From contig MNVK01000124.1 of NCBI GenBank assembly GCA_001871685.1, positions 1-7,342 on the forward strand: DNA of 7,342 bases, read 5' to 3'. The translations under genes and the position numbers were made by a program. Below are positions 1 to 5,290 of the stretch, one piece after another (within the stretch, counting starts at the first letter, position 1; the number at the start of each line of letters is the position of its first letter). The notes under the pieces were generated by a model. That model worked only from the letters and a program-made list of their open reading frames with translations, ran no database searches and had not been told where the DNA came from. Source of the DNA: Nitrospirae bacterium CG1_02_44_142. GTDB lineage: Bacteria; Nitrospirota; Thermodesulfovibrionia; Thermodesulfovibrionales; UBA1546.

Positions 1-642
1 CCAAGGACAGCTAACCGCGAACTTCCTTCCGGCAAGATAAAGACATCCAATGCAGTTTTGTTTGCGCTTATTTCCTTTGCCGTTCTTATCTTTGCCGCAT
101 ATATGCTTAATCCCCTCTGCCTTAAACTTTCTCCTATTGCTGTTGGCGTTTTGTTTCTTTATTCCTACACAAAAAGATTTACATGGCTCTCCCACATTGT
201 CCTCGGCATTGCAATCTCTGCCGCTCCTCTTGGCGCATGGATTGCCGTAAGAGGCGCTTTTAACGCCGAGATACTTCCGCTTGCCTTTGCAGTTGTCTTC
301 TGGCTTGCAGGGTTTGACGTGCTTTACGCGCTTCAGGATGTTGAATTTGACAGGTCGCACGGACTTCACTCAATCCCTGAGAGATTCGGCATTAAGGACT
401 CACTGCTTTTTTCAAGAGTCTTTCATGTCATCGCATGGGGGCTGCTTGCGCTTACGGGTTTATTCTTTAATCTCGGAATATTTTACTGGCTCGGCATGGC
501 TGCGGCAGGGGGGCTTTTTATATATGAGCATTCTCTTGTGAAGCATGATGACCTGAGCCGGCTTGATATGGCATTTTTCAATATGAACGGTTACATAAGT
601 ATGACAGTGTTTGTGTTTACGCTTCTTGATTATCTTGTTTAA
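1..642 (+). CDS. ubiA: UbiA-family polyprenyltransferase, 5'-truncated by the window edge
   Basis: This is an integral-membrane enzyme that transfers a polyprenyl chain to an aromatic ring during quinone synthesis. The frame is open from base 1, and its first residues, PRTANRELPSGKI, are the conserved stretch that directly follows the first Asp-rich motif in UbiA proteins. The TTG at 58 is therefore not the real start, and roughly 75-80 N-terminal residues should lie upstream. The second Asp-rich motif is intact: D106, D113 and D117 of the 213-residue fragment (codon of D106 at 316-318), within LYALQDVEFD and followed by GLHSIP. The rest is hydrophobic, with several membrane helices, and ends in a helix. 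Known for the family: the two Asp motifs bind Mg-prenyl diphosphate. Inference: in organisms that use the futalosine menaquinone route, this subtype would act as MqnP rather than on 4-hydroxybenzoate. The neighbours do not settle the choice. The stop is 62 bases before the adaptor gene. Confidence 0.92.
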   Translation, partial: PRTANRELPSGKIKTSNAVLFALISFAVLIFAAYMLNPLCLKLSPIAVGVLFLYSYTKRFTWLSHIVLGIAISAAPLGAWIAVRGAFNAEILPLAFAVVFWLAGFDVLYALQDVEFDRSHGLHSIPERFGIKDSLLFSRVFHVIAWGLLALTGLFFNLGIFYWLGMAAAGGLFIYEHSLVKHDDLSRLDMAFFNMNGYISMTVFVFTLLDYLV

Positions 643-690
643 GCTTATCCTGTCTTTTTTTATGGTAAACTTTAATTAATTTAATTTTTA

Positions 691-696
691 AAGGAG
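691..696 (+). promoter_or_regulatory. Shine-Dalgarno site deciding the adaptor start
   Basis: AAGGAG lies 8 bases upstream of the ATG at 705 but only 2 bases upstream of the ATG at 699. The second ATG is therefore the better start, although both are in frame. The AT-rich stretch 641-690 before it probably holds the operon promoter, but I could not pick a convincing -35/-10 pair. Confidence 0.75.
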
Positions 697-704
697 AAAT
701 GCGG

Positions 705-1952
705 ATGCCTTTTTACAGAAAGCGTATTTTTTGGTTTCTTGCGGTAATAATTCTTTTGATACTGGTTTTTATCCTCAAGAGAACCTTCAGCGCAGTTGAT
801 GTCAAAACAGCTTCTGCAAACAGGCAGGAACTTGCGATTACAGTAACTGCCACGTCAACAGGGACAATAAAATCAGAGACAGAGGTTAAGATTACGGCGC
901 AGAGAATAGGAAAGATTACAAAGCTCTTTGTTGAAGAGGGCAGCATAGTCAAGCCCGGCTCAATGATAGCAGAGCTTGACCCCGAGGAGGCGCAGTTGAG
1001 CCTTCAGGCTGCGCATGCTTCACTGGAAAAAGCTCAGTCAAGACTGAAAGAACTCAGGAATTCTCATGACTCGCTGAAGGTGGAGATAGAAACTAATATT
1101 GAAAAAGCAAAGGCTATTTTGAAAGAGGCGGAGGTGAGGTTCAAGAGGTTCAATGCTTTAAAAGACAAGGGATATATGGCGCAGATGGATGTTGATTCTG
1201 TTCAGAAGGAATATGAAGTGGCAAAGGCAAGCCTTGAGTCTGCCATTGCCGCAAAGAGCCGCATAACCGCGCAGACAGAAGAGATAAAGGCTCAGGAGGC
1301 TGCTGTCAGAGAGGCGGAGAGTTCACTTTCGCTTGCAAGGCTTAACTATGATTATTCGTTTATAAAATCTCCGATATCAGGCGTGGTAATATCAATGCCT
1401 GTCAAGGTTGGCGAGACAACTGTAACGGGCTCTTTACAGGGCGCTTTGGTGGCGCATGTTGTCGCTATGGATGACCTTTATATAGAGGCGTTTATAGATG
1501 AGGCTGATGTTGCAAAGGTTAAAATGAGGCAGCAGGCTAATATCTCAATGGATGCATATCAGGGGAAAATTTTTAAAGGTGAAATCTACCGGATATCGCC
1601 GGTAGTCCTTGGCGGCAAACAGGAAACCAGGACCTTTGAGGTAAGGACACGGCTTAAAGAAAAACAAATCATTATAAAACCGGGGATGTCTGCTGATGTA
1701 GAGATTATTGTGGACAACATTAAAAATGCGCTTGTGGTTCCATCCCATGCAATTATGGAAAAAAACGGCAGGAAGTTTGTCTTTATTAAAAAGGGTTCAA
1801 CAGCAAGGTTTGTCCCTGTTGAAACAGGGCAGTTCAACTGGAATTTTACGGAGATAATATCAGGCGTTAAAGAGGGCGATACAGTGATTATCAACCCGGA
1901 TGCGCCGGGCCTTGCTGACGGCAAGAGAGTAAAGGAAACGGTGAATAGGTGA
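705..1952 (+). CDS. MacA/HlyD-type periplasmic adaptor subunit of an ABC exporter
   Basis: This is a membrane-fusion (adaptor) protein linking an inner-membrane ABC permease to the periplasm or outer membrane. Positions are counted from the alternative ATG at 699 (417 residues; 415 from 705). A basic N-terminus is followed by one membrane anchor at about 10-27. A first half lipoyl/barrel segment spans about 55-95, with IGKITKLFVEEGSIVKPG typical of the family. A long Glu/Lys/Ala-rich coiled-coil hairpin runs about 98-212. The second lipoyl half is at about 216-245 (IKSPISGVV), then a beta-barrel to about 335 (KPGMSADVEI) and a membrane-proximal domain to the end. The length is normal for MacA/YknX. 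The last three residues (V-N-R) and the TGA stop are encoded by the first units of a tandem repeat. It is followed by its ATPase and permease genes, which makes a MacA-like role strong. The substrate is unknown (macrolide, peptide and lipoprotein relatives all exist). No outer-membrane channel gene is seen here. Confidence 0.93.
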   Translation: MPFYRKRIFWFLAVIILLILVFILKRTFSAVDVKTASANRQELAITVTATSTGTIKSETEVKITAQRIGKITKLFVEEGSIVKPGSMIAELDPEEAQLSLQAAHASLEKAQSRLKELRNSHDSLKVEIETNIEKAKAILKEAEVRFKRFNALKDKGYMAQMDVDSVQKEYEVAKASLESAIAAKSRITAQTEEIKAQEAAVREAESSLSLARLNYDYSFIKSPISGVVISMPVKVGETTVTGSLQGALVAHVVAMDDLYIEAFIDEADVAKVKMRQQANISMDAYQGKIFKGEIYRISPVVLGGKQETRTFEVRTRLKEKQIIIKPGMSADVEIIVDNIKNALVVPSHAIMEKNGRKFVFIKKGSTARFVPVETGQFNWNFTEIISGVKEGDTVIINPDAPGLADGKRVKETVNR

Positions 1953-2015
1953 ATGGGTGAATAGGTGAATGGGTGAATAGGTGAATGGGTGAATAGGTGA
2001 ATGGGTGAATAGGTG
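1941..2015 (+). repeat. 8-bp (16-bp higher-order) tandem repeat filling the adaptor-ATPase gap
   Basis: Nine complete 8-bp units alternate GTGAATAG and GTGAATGG (period 16, about 4.5 copies) and end in a final GTG at 2013-2015. The only variation is the regular A/G alternation at the seventh base. The array includes the last codons and TGA (1950-1952) of the adaptor gene and runs into the GTG start (2015) of the ATPase gene. It contains AGGTGA four times (from 1947, 1963, 1979, 1995) and GGGTGA four times (from 1955, 1971, 1987, 2003). Both resemble the 3' half of the Shine-Dalgarno consensus. Confidence 0.95.
2003..2008 (+). promoter_or_regulatory. Repeat-derived ribosome binding site of the ATPase gene
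   Basis: GGGTGA, part of the last repeat unit, ends 6 bases before the GTG at 2015. It partly matches the AGGTGA portion of the anti-Shine-Dalgarno complement. No other purine-rich site exists upstream, because the array fills the whole gap. An in-frame TGA at 2006-2008 excludes any earlier start except a non-standard ATA. Confidence 0.55.
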
Positions 2016-2686
2016 TGATAGTCCTCAAGGATATAAAGAAGTCGTATGGGCTGCCAAAGGTGACTGTGGATGTCTTAAGGGGCATAGACATGGAAGTTGC
2101 TGAAAGGGATTTCGTGGCTGTGACAGGACCTTCAGGCTCAGGGAAATCAACGCTCCTTCATATCATCGGCTGTCTTGACAGGCCGACGTCAGGGCAATAT
2201 CTGCTCCTTGGCGTTGACGTCAGCCGGAAAACAGACAACGAGCTTGCAGAAATCAGAAACAGAAAAATCGGCTTCGTATTCCAGAGTTTTAATCTTCTTC
2301 CTAAACTTATTGCATGGAAAAATGTTGAACTGCCTCTGCTTTACGGCGGGGTGGAGCCGAATACAAGAAAGAAAAAAGCCCTTGAGATGCTTGAAAAACT
2401 CGGACTTTCTCACAGAACAGAGCATTATCCAAGCGAACTTTCAGGAGGGGAGCAGCAGAGGGTTGCAATTGCCAGGGCGCTCATAAACGACCCTGCGATA
2501 ATACTTGCGGATGAGCCCACAGGAAACCTTGACAGCCGTGCAGGAAAAGAAATAATAGAGATATTTAAAAGATTAAATGAGGAAGGCGCAACGATTGTGG
2601 TTGTTACCCATGAGAAAGATATTGCTGAAGAGGCGGGGAAGATAATAACAATAAGAGACGGGGTCTGCCAGAGTGGATGTTATTGA
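2015..2686 (+). CDS. MacB/LolD-type ABC transporter ATP-binding protein
   Basis: This cytoplasmic ATPase subunit (223 residues) would power the permease encoded next to it. All nucleotide-binding motifs are intact: Walker A GPSGSGKST at 38-46, Q-loop Gln90 in VFQSFNLLP, signature LSGGEQQ at 142-148, Walker B IILADEP at 162-168 with catalytic Glu167, D-loop GNLDS at 170-174 and switch His199. The FNLLP after the Q-loop and the LSGGEQQRVAIARAL signature are typical of the MacB/LolD/YknY group. The length is normal for a stand-alone ATPase, so this system has the split architecture rather than the fused ATPase-permease of E. coli MacB. The start is GTG at the very edge of the tandem repeat. The 3' end overlaps the permease gene by 14 bases, suggesting translational coupling. 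Confidence 0.95.
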   Translation: MIVLKDIKKSYGLPKVTVDVLRGIDMEVAERDFVAVTGPSGSGKSTLLHIIGCLDRPTSGQYLLLGVDVSRKTDNELAEIRNRKIGFVFQSFNLLPKLIAWKNVELPLLYGGVEPNTRKKKALEMLEKLGLSHRTEHYPSELSGGEQQRVAIARALINDPAIILADEPTGNLDSRAGKEIIEIFKRLNEEGATIVVVTHEKDIAEEAGKIITIRDGVCQSGCY

Positions 2687-3881
2687 GGTCATAAGAATTT
2701 CAAGAGACTCTCTTATGGGCAACAGGGTAAGGTCGTTCCTTACAATGCTCGGCGTTATTATCGGTGTTGCGTCCGTCATTATGCTTATTTCAATAGGCGA
2801 GGGCGCAAGGTCCTACATAGGCAGAGAGCTTGGCAATCTCGGAACGAACATATTGATTGTAGTGCCGGGCAAAACTTCTGCCAAGGGAGGTTTTCATCCG
2901 CCTGCCGCAACTACGGTCAGAAAACTTGTCTATGATGATGCTCTAATAATTAAAAAACGTTCCAGGCATATTCAAGACGCAGTTCCGCTGATTCTTGGCG
3001 ACTCCAAGATTAAATATCTGAGCCAGAGCAGGGATAATTCTGTGGCAGGAGTTACCGAGACATATTTTGAAATCAGAAACCTGTCAGTTGAATCCGGAAG
3101 ATTTATCAGCGCATCGGATGTTGATTCAAGAAGAAAAGTATGCGTTCTCGGAAGGACAGTGAAGAATGACCTTTTTGGAGATAAAAATGCGCTCGGCGCC
3201 CTTGCGGCGATAGGCGACGGCAAATACAGGGTCATAGGCGTGATGGAAAAGAAGGGCGTTACGCTTGGAATTGATTTTGACGACATAGTGTTTATACCTA
3301 CAACCGCTGCGCAGGAATTGTTTGATACCGACAGCCTGTTCAATATAACTATAAAAGTCAGAAGCGCTTCGGAGATAGACGCCGCAAAAGAGGATATAAG
3401 GCAGATACTGATGAAAAGGCATGCAGGCAGGGAAGACTTTACGATAATGAGTCAGGATGAAATGGTTGCCGTGATGGGCAAGATATTGAATATCATGACT
3501 GCTGTGCTCGCAGGCATAGCAGCGATTTCCCTGGTTGTCGGCGGAATAGGAATAATGAATATAATGCTTGTTTCTGTAAGGGAGAGGACGCGGGAGATAG
3601 GTATAAGAAAGGCGCTTGGCGCAAAGAACAGGGATATTTTATTGCAGTTTTTGATAGAGTCTGTGACCCTGAGCCTTATAGGAGGAACAGGCGGCATTCT
3701 GCTTGCGGGTTTGCTCTCTTTTGTCATTCCTTATTTTGTTGAATTTCTTCCGACACATCTTGCGCTGTGGTCTATTGTTGTGGCTTTTTTGTTTTCAGCG
3801 GCAGTCGGAATATTTTTCGGCGTATATCCTGCAAGAAAGGCATCGCTGTATGACCCTATAAAAGCGTTGAGGTATGAGTGA
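2673..3881 (+). CDS. MacB/FtsX-family ABC permease
   Basis: This inner-membrane permease (402 residues) pairs with the preceding ATPase and adaptor. The N-terminal helix lies at about 21-42 within RSFLTMLGVIIGVASVIML, the usual opening of MacB-type permeases. A periplasmic core domain of about 220 residues follows. Three C-terminal helices lie at about 273-299, 327-353 and 364-386. The family hallmark SVRERTREIGIRKALGAK is at 301-318, and the end, YPARKASLYDPIKALRYE, matches the usual C-terminus. Family knowledge: these permeases work by mechanotransmission, driving the periplasmic adaptor rather than forming a classical channel. The GTG start at 2673 lies inside the ATPase gene. An in-frame ATG at 2715 would leave too short a leader before the first helix, so GTG is preferred. 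No strong ribosome site is visible, which fits coupling to the upstream gene. Confidence 0.94.
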   Translation: MDVIEVIRISRDSLMGNRVRSFLTMLGVIIGVASVIMLISIGEGARSYIGRELGNLGTNILIVVPGKTSAKGGFHPPAATTVRKLVYDDALIIKKRSRHIQDAVPLILGDSKIKYLSQSRDNSVAGVTETYFEIRNLSVESGRFISASDVDSRRKVCVLGRTVKNDLFGDKNALGALAAIGDGKYRVIGVMEKKGVTLGIDFDDIVFIPTTAAQELFDTDSLFNITIKVRSASEIDAAKEDIRQILMKRHAGREDFTIMSQDEMVAVMGKILNIMTAVLAGIAAISLVVGGIGIMNIMLVSVRERTREIGIRKALGAKNRDILLQFLIESVTLSLIGGTGGILLAGLLSFVIPYFVEFLPTHLALWSIVVAFLFSAAVGIFFGVYPARKASLYDPIKALRYE

Positions 3882-3884
3882 GAT

Positions 3885-3933
3885 AGAGATTTTTTAGCCT
3901 ATTATTAGCGGAAGTCGCTATTTCTAAATCTCT
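3885..3933. terminator. Nested inverted repeat between convergent genes, possible weak bidirectional terminator
   Basis: The outer arms are AGAGAT followed by T's and AG (3885-3897) and CTAAATCTCT (3924-3933). An inner perfect hairpin TAGCG/CGCTA (3906-3910, 3916-3920) has a 5-base loop. The structure lies 3 bases after the permease stop and covers the stop codon of the opposing antitoxin gene. There is no clean T-run on either strand, so a terminator role is a guess from position. Confidence 0.35.
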
Positions 3934-4175
3934 GCGAATTCCTCAATCGGCACTGTAACTTCCTTCAGAGCTTTTTTGCCAGACAGATAAATGGTTTTGA
4001 AATCTTCTTCAATCTTCTTTAAAACTTCTGTTTTGAAATACTGTTCCCCGCAATATTCACATTCTTCGCATGGCACATTGTTTACAACGAGCAACTGGTT
4101 GTCATATTTGTAAATATACTGTACATGCTTTTCTCTGAAGTTTTTGTTTCCACAGAAGTTACAAATCTTTGTCAT
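3924..4175 (-). CDS. YgiT-type (MqsA N-terminal-like) zinc-finger antitoxin
   Basis: This 83-residue protein has two CxxC pairs, C5/C8 and C39/C42, spaced as in the zinc-binding N-terminal domain of MqsA/YgiT. A further Cys36 is present. It ends in a VPIEEFAEI-like tail typical of short YgiT-type proteins found beside DUF4258 genes. Known for the group: the zinc domain binds and neutralises the partner toxin. Unlike full MqsA (about 131 residues), it has no C-terminal helix-turn-helix, so it probably cannot repress its own promoter through that domain. The ATG overlaps the toxin stop as ATGA (4172-4175). A strong ribosome site, AAGGGGTG (4180-4187 on the - strand), sits inside the end of the toxin gene with 6 bases between GGGG and the start. 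The toxin-first order resembles mqsRA. The antitoxin role is inferred from family and arrangement. Confidence 0.85.
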   Translation of the reverse strand: MTKICNFCGNKNFREKHVQYIYKYDNQLLVVNNVPCEECEYCGEQYFKTEVLKKIEEDFKTIYLSGKKALKEVTVPIEEFAEI

Positions 4176-4483
4176 CTTTCACCCCTTTGATATAGTGTCT
4201 TAAATTTTGGCGGTCGAGGTATATAAACTGTTATAACTACTAACCAATCTCCTCGCATCCCGCAAACAATATGAATTGGTTTCCCCGTTTTTGTAAAACC
4301 CGCAACTAAACAGCTTTCTCCTCTCCCTGTATCTTCATACAATTCTATAATCCTACCGCTGAGCATAGCTTCTTCAACCTCAGCTACAGTAAGATTGTCA
4401 TTCTGTCTTTCTTGATCCCCGTGTTTTGAAAAATAGTATTCATTATTCCGTACCCGCTCATGTATCCATTCTATCTCAATCAT
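4172..4483 (-). CDS. DUF4258-family putative toxin
   Basis: This 103-residue protein has the DUF4258 pattern. YYFSKHGDQER at 16-26 gives the conserved Ser, His21 and Arg26. It continues with VEEAMLSGRIIELYED, then SCLVAGFTKTGKPIHIV with His71, and ITVYIP near the end. Known: DUF4258 proteins are small RelE/BrnT-like folds, commonly encoded just before a YgiT-type zinc-finger gene and treated as toxins of type II pairs, probably ribonucleases. The tail lacks the usual Trp after the proline motif, having PPKFKTLYQ instead. The ATG at 4483 has no recognisable Shine-Dalgarno (AT-rich AAAATATATTT before it), whereas the antitoxin has a strong one. Gene orientation opposes the flanking exporter operons. 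Toxicity has not been shown from sequence; a non-toxin role is possible. Confidence 0.82.
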   Translation of the reverse strand: MIEIEWIHERVRNNEYYFSKHGDQERQNDNLTVAEVEEAMLSGRIIELYEDTGRGESCLVAGFTKTGKPIHIVCGMRGDWLVVITVYIPRPPKFKTLYQRGER

Positions 4484-4519
4484 AAATATATTTTATCGTA
4501 AAACTGCAATTTCTGCTAT

Positions 4520-4541
4520 GTTATCTGTCCGCTGCGGGCAT
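4520..4541 (+). repeat. Left arm of 22-bp inverted repeat flanking the orphan membrane gene
   Basis: It begins GTTATCTGT and ends GCGGGCAT. It matches the reverse complement of 4962-4983 at 19 of 22 positions, and the three differences (10th, 12th and 13th bases) are all transitions. The arm lies 13 bases beyond the stop of the 118-residue gene. Confidence 0.8.
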
Positions 4542-4554
4542 GAAATATATTCCT

Positions 4555-4911
4555 TTACTTAAATAAAGCTATTATCCAAGGAACTACAGCCGTTATAAGT
4601 GCAGAAATTGAGAGCAATCCTATTACTGATACCCACTTTGGAACAATTCCAGTTCCAGCAGTTTTTTCCCACAGACACTCTTTACCTTTTGGCGGAGGTG
4701 GTAAGATTGAATCTATTTCCATAAGTCCAGGTGCTTTTTTATTAATGAAGTATCTGATTAGAAAAATATTTGAGACATAAAATAAACCTGCTAACAAGAT
4801 AAGACTAACTGATGTCTGCCATTTTCCCAACTCAAGAATCCTTGTTACTTGATTTGCCAAAATTGCAAGAACGAAAACGCCGATACAAATGACCTTAATT
4901 CCTTTTAACAT
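4555..4911 (-). CDS. Hypothetical small membrane protein, three predicted helices
   Basis: I do not recognise this 118-residue protein. Three hydrophobic segments are visible at about 4-20, 33-53 and 92-116. A polar loop between the second and third contains a PPPPKGKE stretch (71-78) and a single Cys79. The first helix follows a short MLKGIK leader. The gene is likely real: GGAG on the - strand (4920-4923) sits exactly 8 bases before the ATG, and the composition is that of a membrane protein rather than of a shadow frame. It lies upstream of and co-directional with the toxin-antitoxin pair, 71 bases away, and both its ends are bordered by arms of an inverted repeat (4520-4541, 4962-4983). 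It could be a cargo gene of a small mobile unit, an accessory of the toxin-antitoxin island, or an unrelated orphan. No function is assigned. Confidence 0.65.
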   Translation of the reverse strand: MLKGIKVICIGVFVLAILANQVTRILELGKWQTSVSLILLAGLFYVSNIFLIRYFINKKAPGLMEIDSILPPPPKGKECLWEKTAGTGIVPKWVSVIGLLSISALITAVVPWIIALFK

Positions 4912-4961
4912 GGGATTATCTCCAAGATTGTCAGACTAATATTCATAAATTTCTTTTGCTT

Positions 4962-4983
4962 ATGCCCGCAATGAACAGATAAC
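4962..4983 (-). repeat. Right arm of 22-bp inverted repeat flanking the orphan membrane gene
   Basis: Read on the - strand it begins GTTATCTGT and ends GCGGGCAT, matching 4520-4541 at 19 of 22 bases. In a - strand transcript, two of the three differences become G-U pairs. A third, weaker relative, GTTACTGTGCATAGCG, lies on the - strand at 5135-5150 (one base shorter, two further differences over the shared part). Confidence 0.8.
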
Positions 4984-4990
4984 TTTTCAC

Positions 4991-5046
4991 ATCCGCAATT
5001 AATTGCGTATACACCGCCAAAATGGAGAGATAGACGCAATGCGGAT
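4991..5046. repeat. Imperfect inverted repeat with central 14-bp perfect palindrome in one arm
   Basis: ATCCGCA-ATTAA-TTGCGT (4991-5008) pairs with ACGCAATGCGGAT (5034-5046) apart from a 5-base insertion. The left arm itself contains the perfect palindrome CGCAATTAATTGCG (4994-5007). It is followed by the hairpin TCTGGC/GCCAGA (5055-5060, 5067-5072). The function is unknown; cruciform or RNA stem-loop is possible. Confidence 0.7.
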
Positions 5047-5123
5047 ATCCCAACTCTGGCTGAATCGCCAGAAACCTTAATATATCGTAACTCAGTGCTG
5101 CTTTTTAATAGATGAGTGGTGAG

Positions 5124-5160
5124 GTTATGTCTAACGCTATGCACAGTAACATCCTTTTTT
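5124..5160 (+). terminator. Possible weak rho-independent terminator
   Basis: GTTATGT (5124-5130) pairs with ACA-G-TAAC (5143-5150) with one bulged G and a 12-base loop. ATCC and six T's (5155-5160) follow. The stem is AT-rich and no + strand gene lies just upstream, so it could serve only to stop read-through into the ABC-2 operon. Confidence 0.25.
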
Positions 5161-5230
5161 AAGTGTTATCACCCCATAAGTAATGCTCTGTTTTGAAGAT
5201 ATATATGCGTGTTTATTATTAATTAAAGCC

Positions 5231-5245
5231 CCTTGATTGTCAAGG
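5231..5245 (+). promoter_or_regulatory. Small perfect palindrome upstream of the ABC-2 operon
   Basis: CCTTGA and TCAAGG are separated by TTG. The palindrome is 46 bases before the ATG and about 9 bases before the possible -35 at 5254. It could be an operator half-site pair or a leader hairpin. No matching second copy was seen in the window. Confidence 0.35.
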
Positions 5246-5253
5246 AGCGTGGC

Positions 5254-5282
5254 TTGTGCTTTTCAATGCGCATTAGTATTAT
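5254..5282 (+). promoter_or_regulatory. Possible promoter of the ABC-2 operon
   Basis: TTGTGC (5254-5259), a 17-base spacer and TATTAT (5277-5282) resemble a sigma-70 promoter with a good -10 and a poor -35. It would start RNA at about 5289, giving a nearly leaderless mRNA for the ATG at 5291. A competing choice is TTGAAG (5193-5198), an 18-base spacer and TATTAA (5217-5222), which would give a leader of about 60 bases that includes the palindrome at 5231. Confidence 0.3.
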
Positions 5283-5290
5283 AAGGTTAA

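Larger units (their letters stand above)
4912..5290. other. 379-base intergenic stretch rich in palindromes
   Basis: This gap between divergently placed genes contains no convincing gene. A 79-codon - strand frame (4905-5144) exists but has no family-like sequence. The gap does hold a series of inverted repeats: the right arm of the 22-bp repeat (4962-4983), the pair 4991-5008/5034-5046, a TCTGGC/GCCAGA hairpin (5055-5072), a bulged hairpin plus T-run (5124-5160) and a CCTTGA/TCAAGG hairpin (5231-5245). The promoter of the downstream ABC operon should lie in its last 100 bases. Confidence 0.7.

Noticed and set aside
58..60. TTG at 58 as the start of the prenyltransferase gene
   Set aside because: The frame is open to base 1 and the preceding 19 codons encode the conserved PRTANRELPSGKI stretch, so the gene is cut by the window edge.
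1941..2015. CRISPR array
   Set aside because: The units are 8 bp with no spacers, so it is a plain tandem repeat.
1891..2091. - strand repetitive frame (HPFTYSPI-like repeats)
   Set aside because: It is a product of translating the tandem repeat on the wrong strand, and it overlaps two solid genes.
4520..4983. Complete insertion sequence
   Set aside because: The enclosed gene is a three-helix membrane protein, not a transposase, and no target-site duplication was found at the arms.
5124..5137. GTCTAACGC on the + strand (GCGTTAGAC on the -), resembling an integron attC core
   Set aside because: No partner core of the RYYYAAC/GTTRRRY type that pairs with it lies at attC spacing. The repeated GTTATCT motifs violate the GTTRRRY consensus, and no integrase or cassette array is present.
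4905..5144. 79-codon - strand frame upstream of and slightly overlapping the orphan membrane gene
   Set aside because: It has no recognisable family, reads straight through several palindromes, has an ill-spaced ribosome site and overlaps the well-supported start at 4911.
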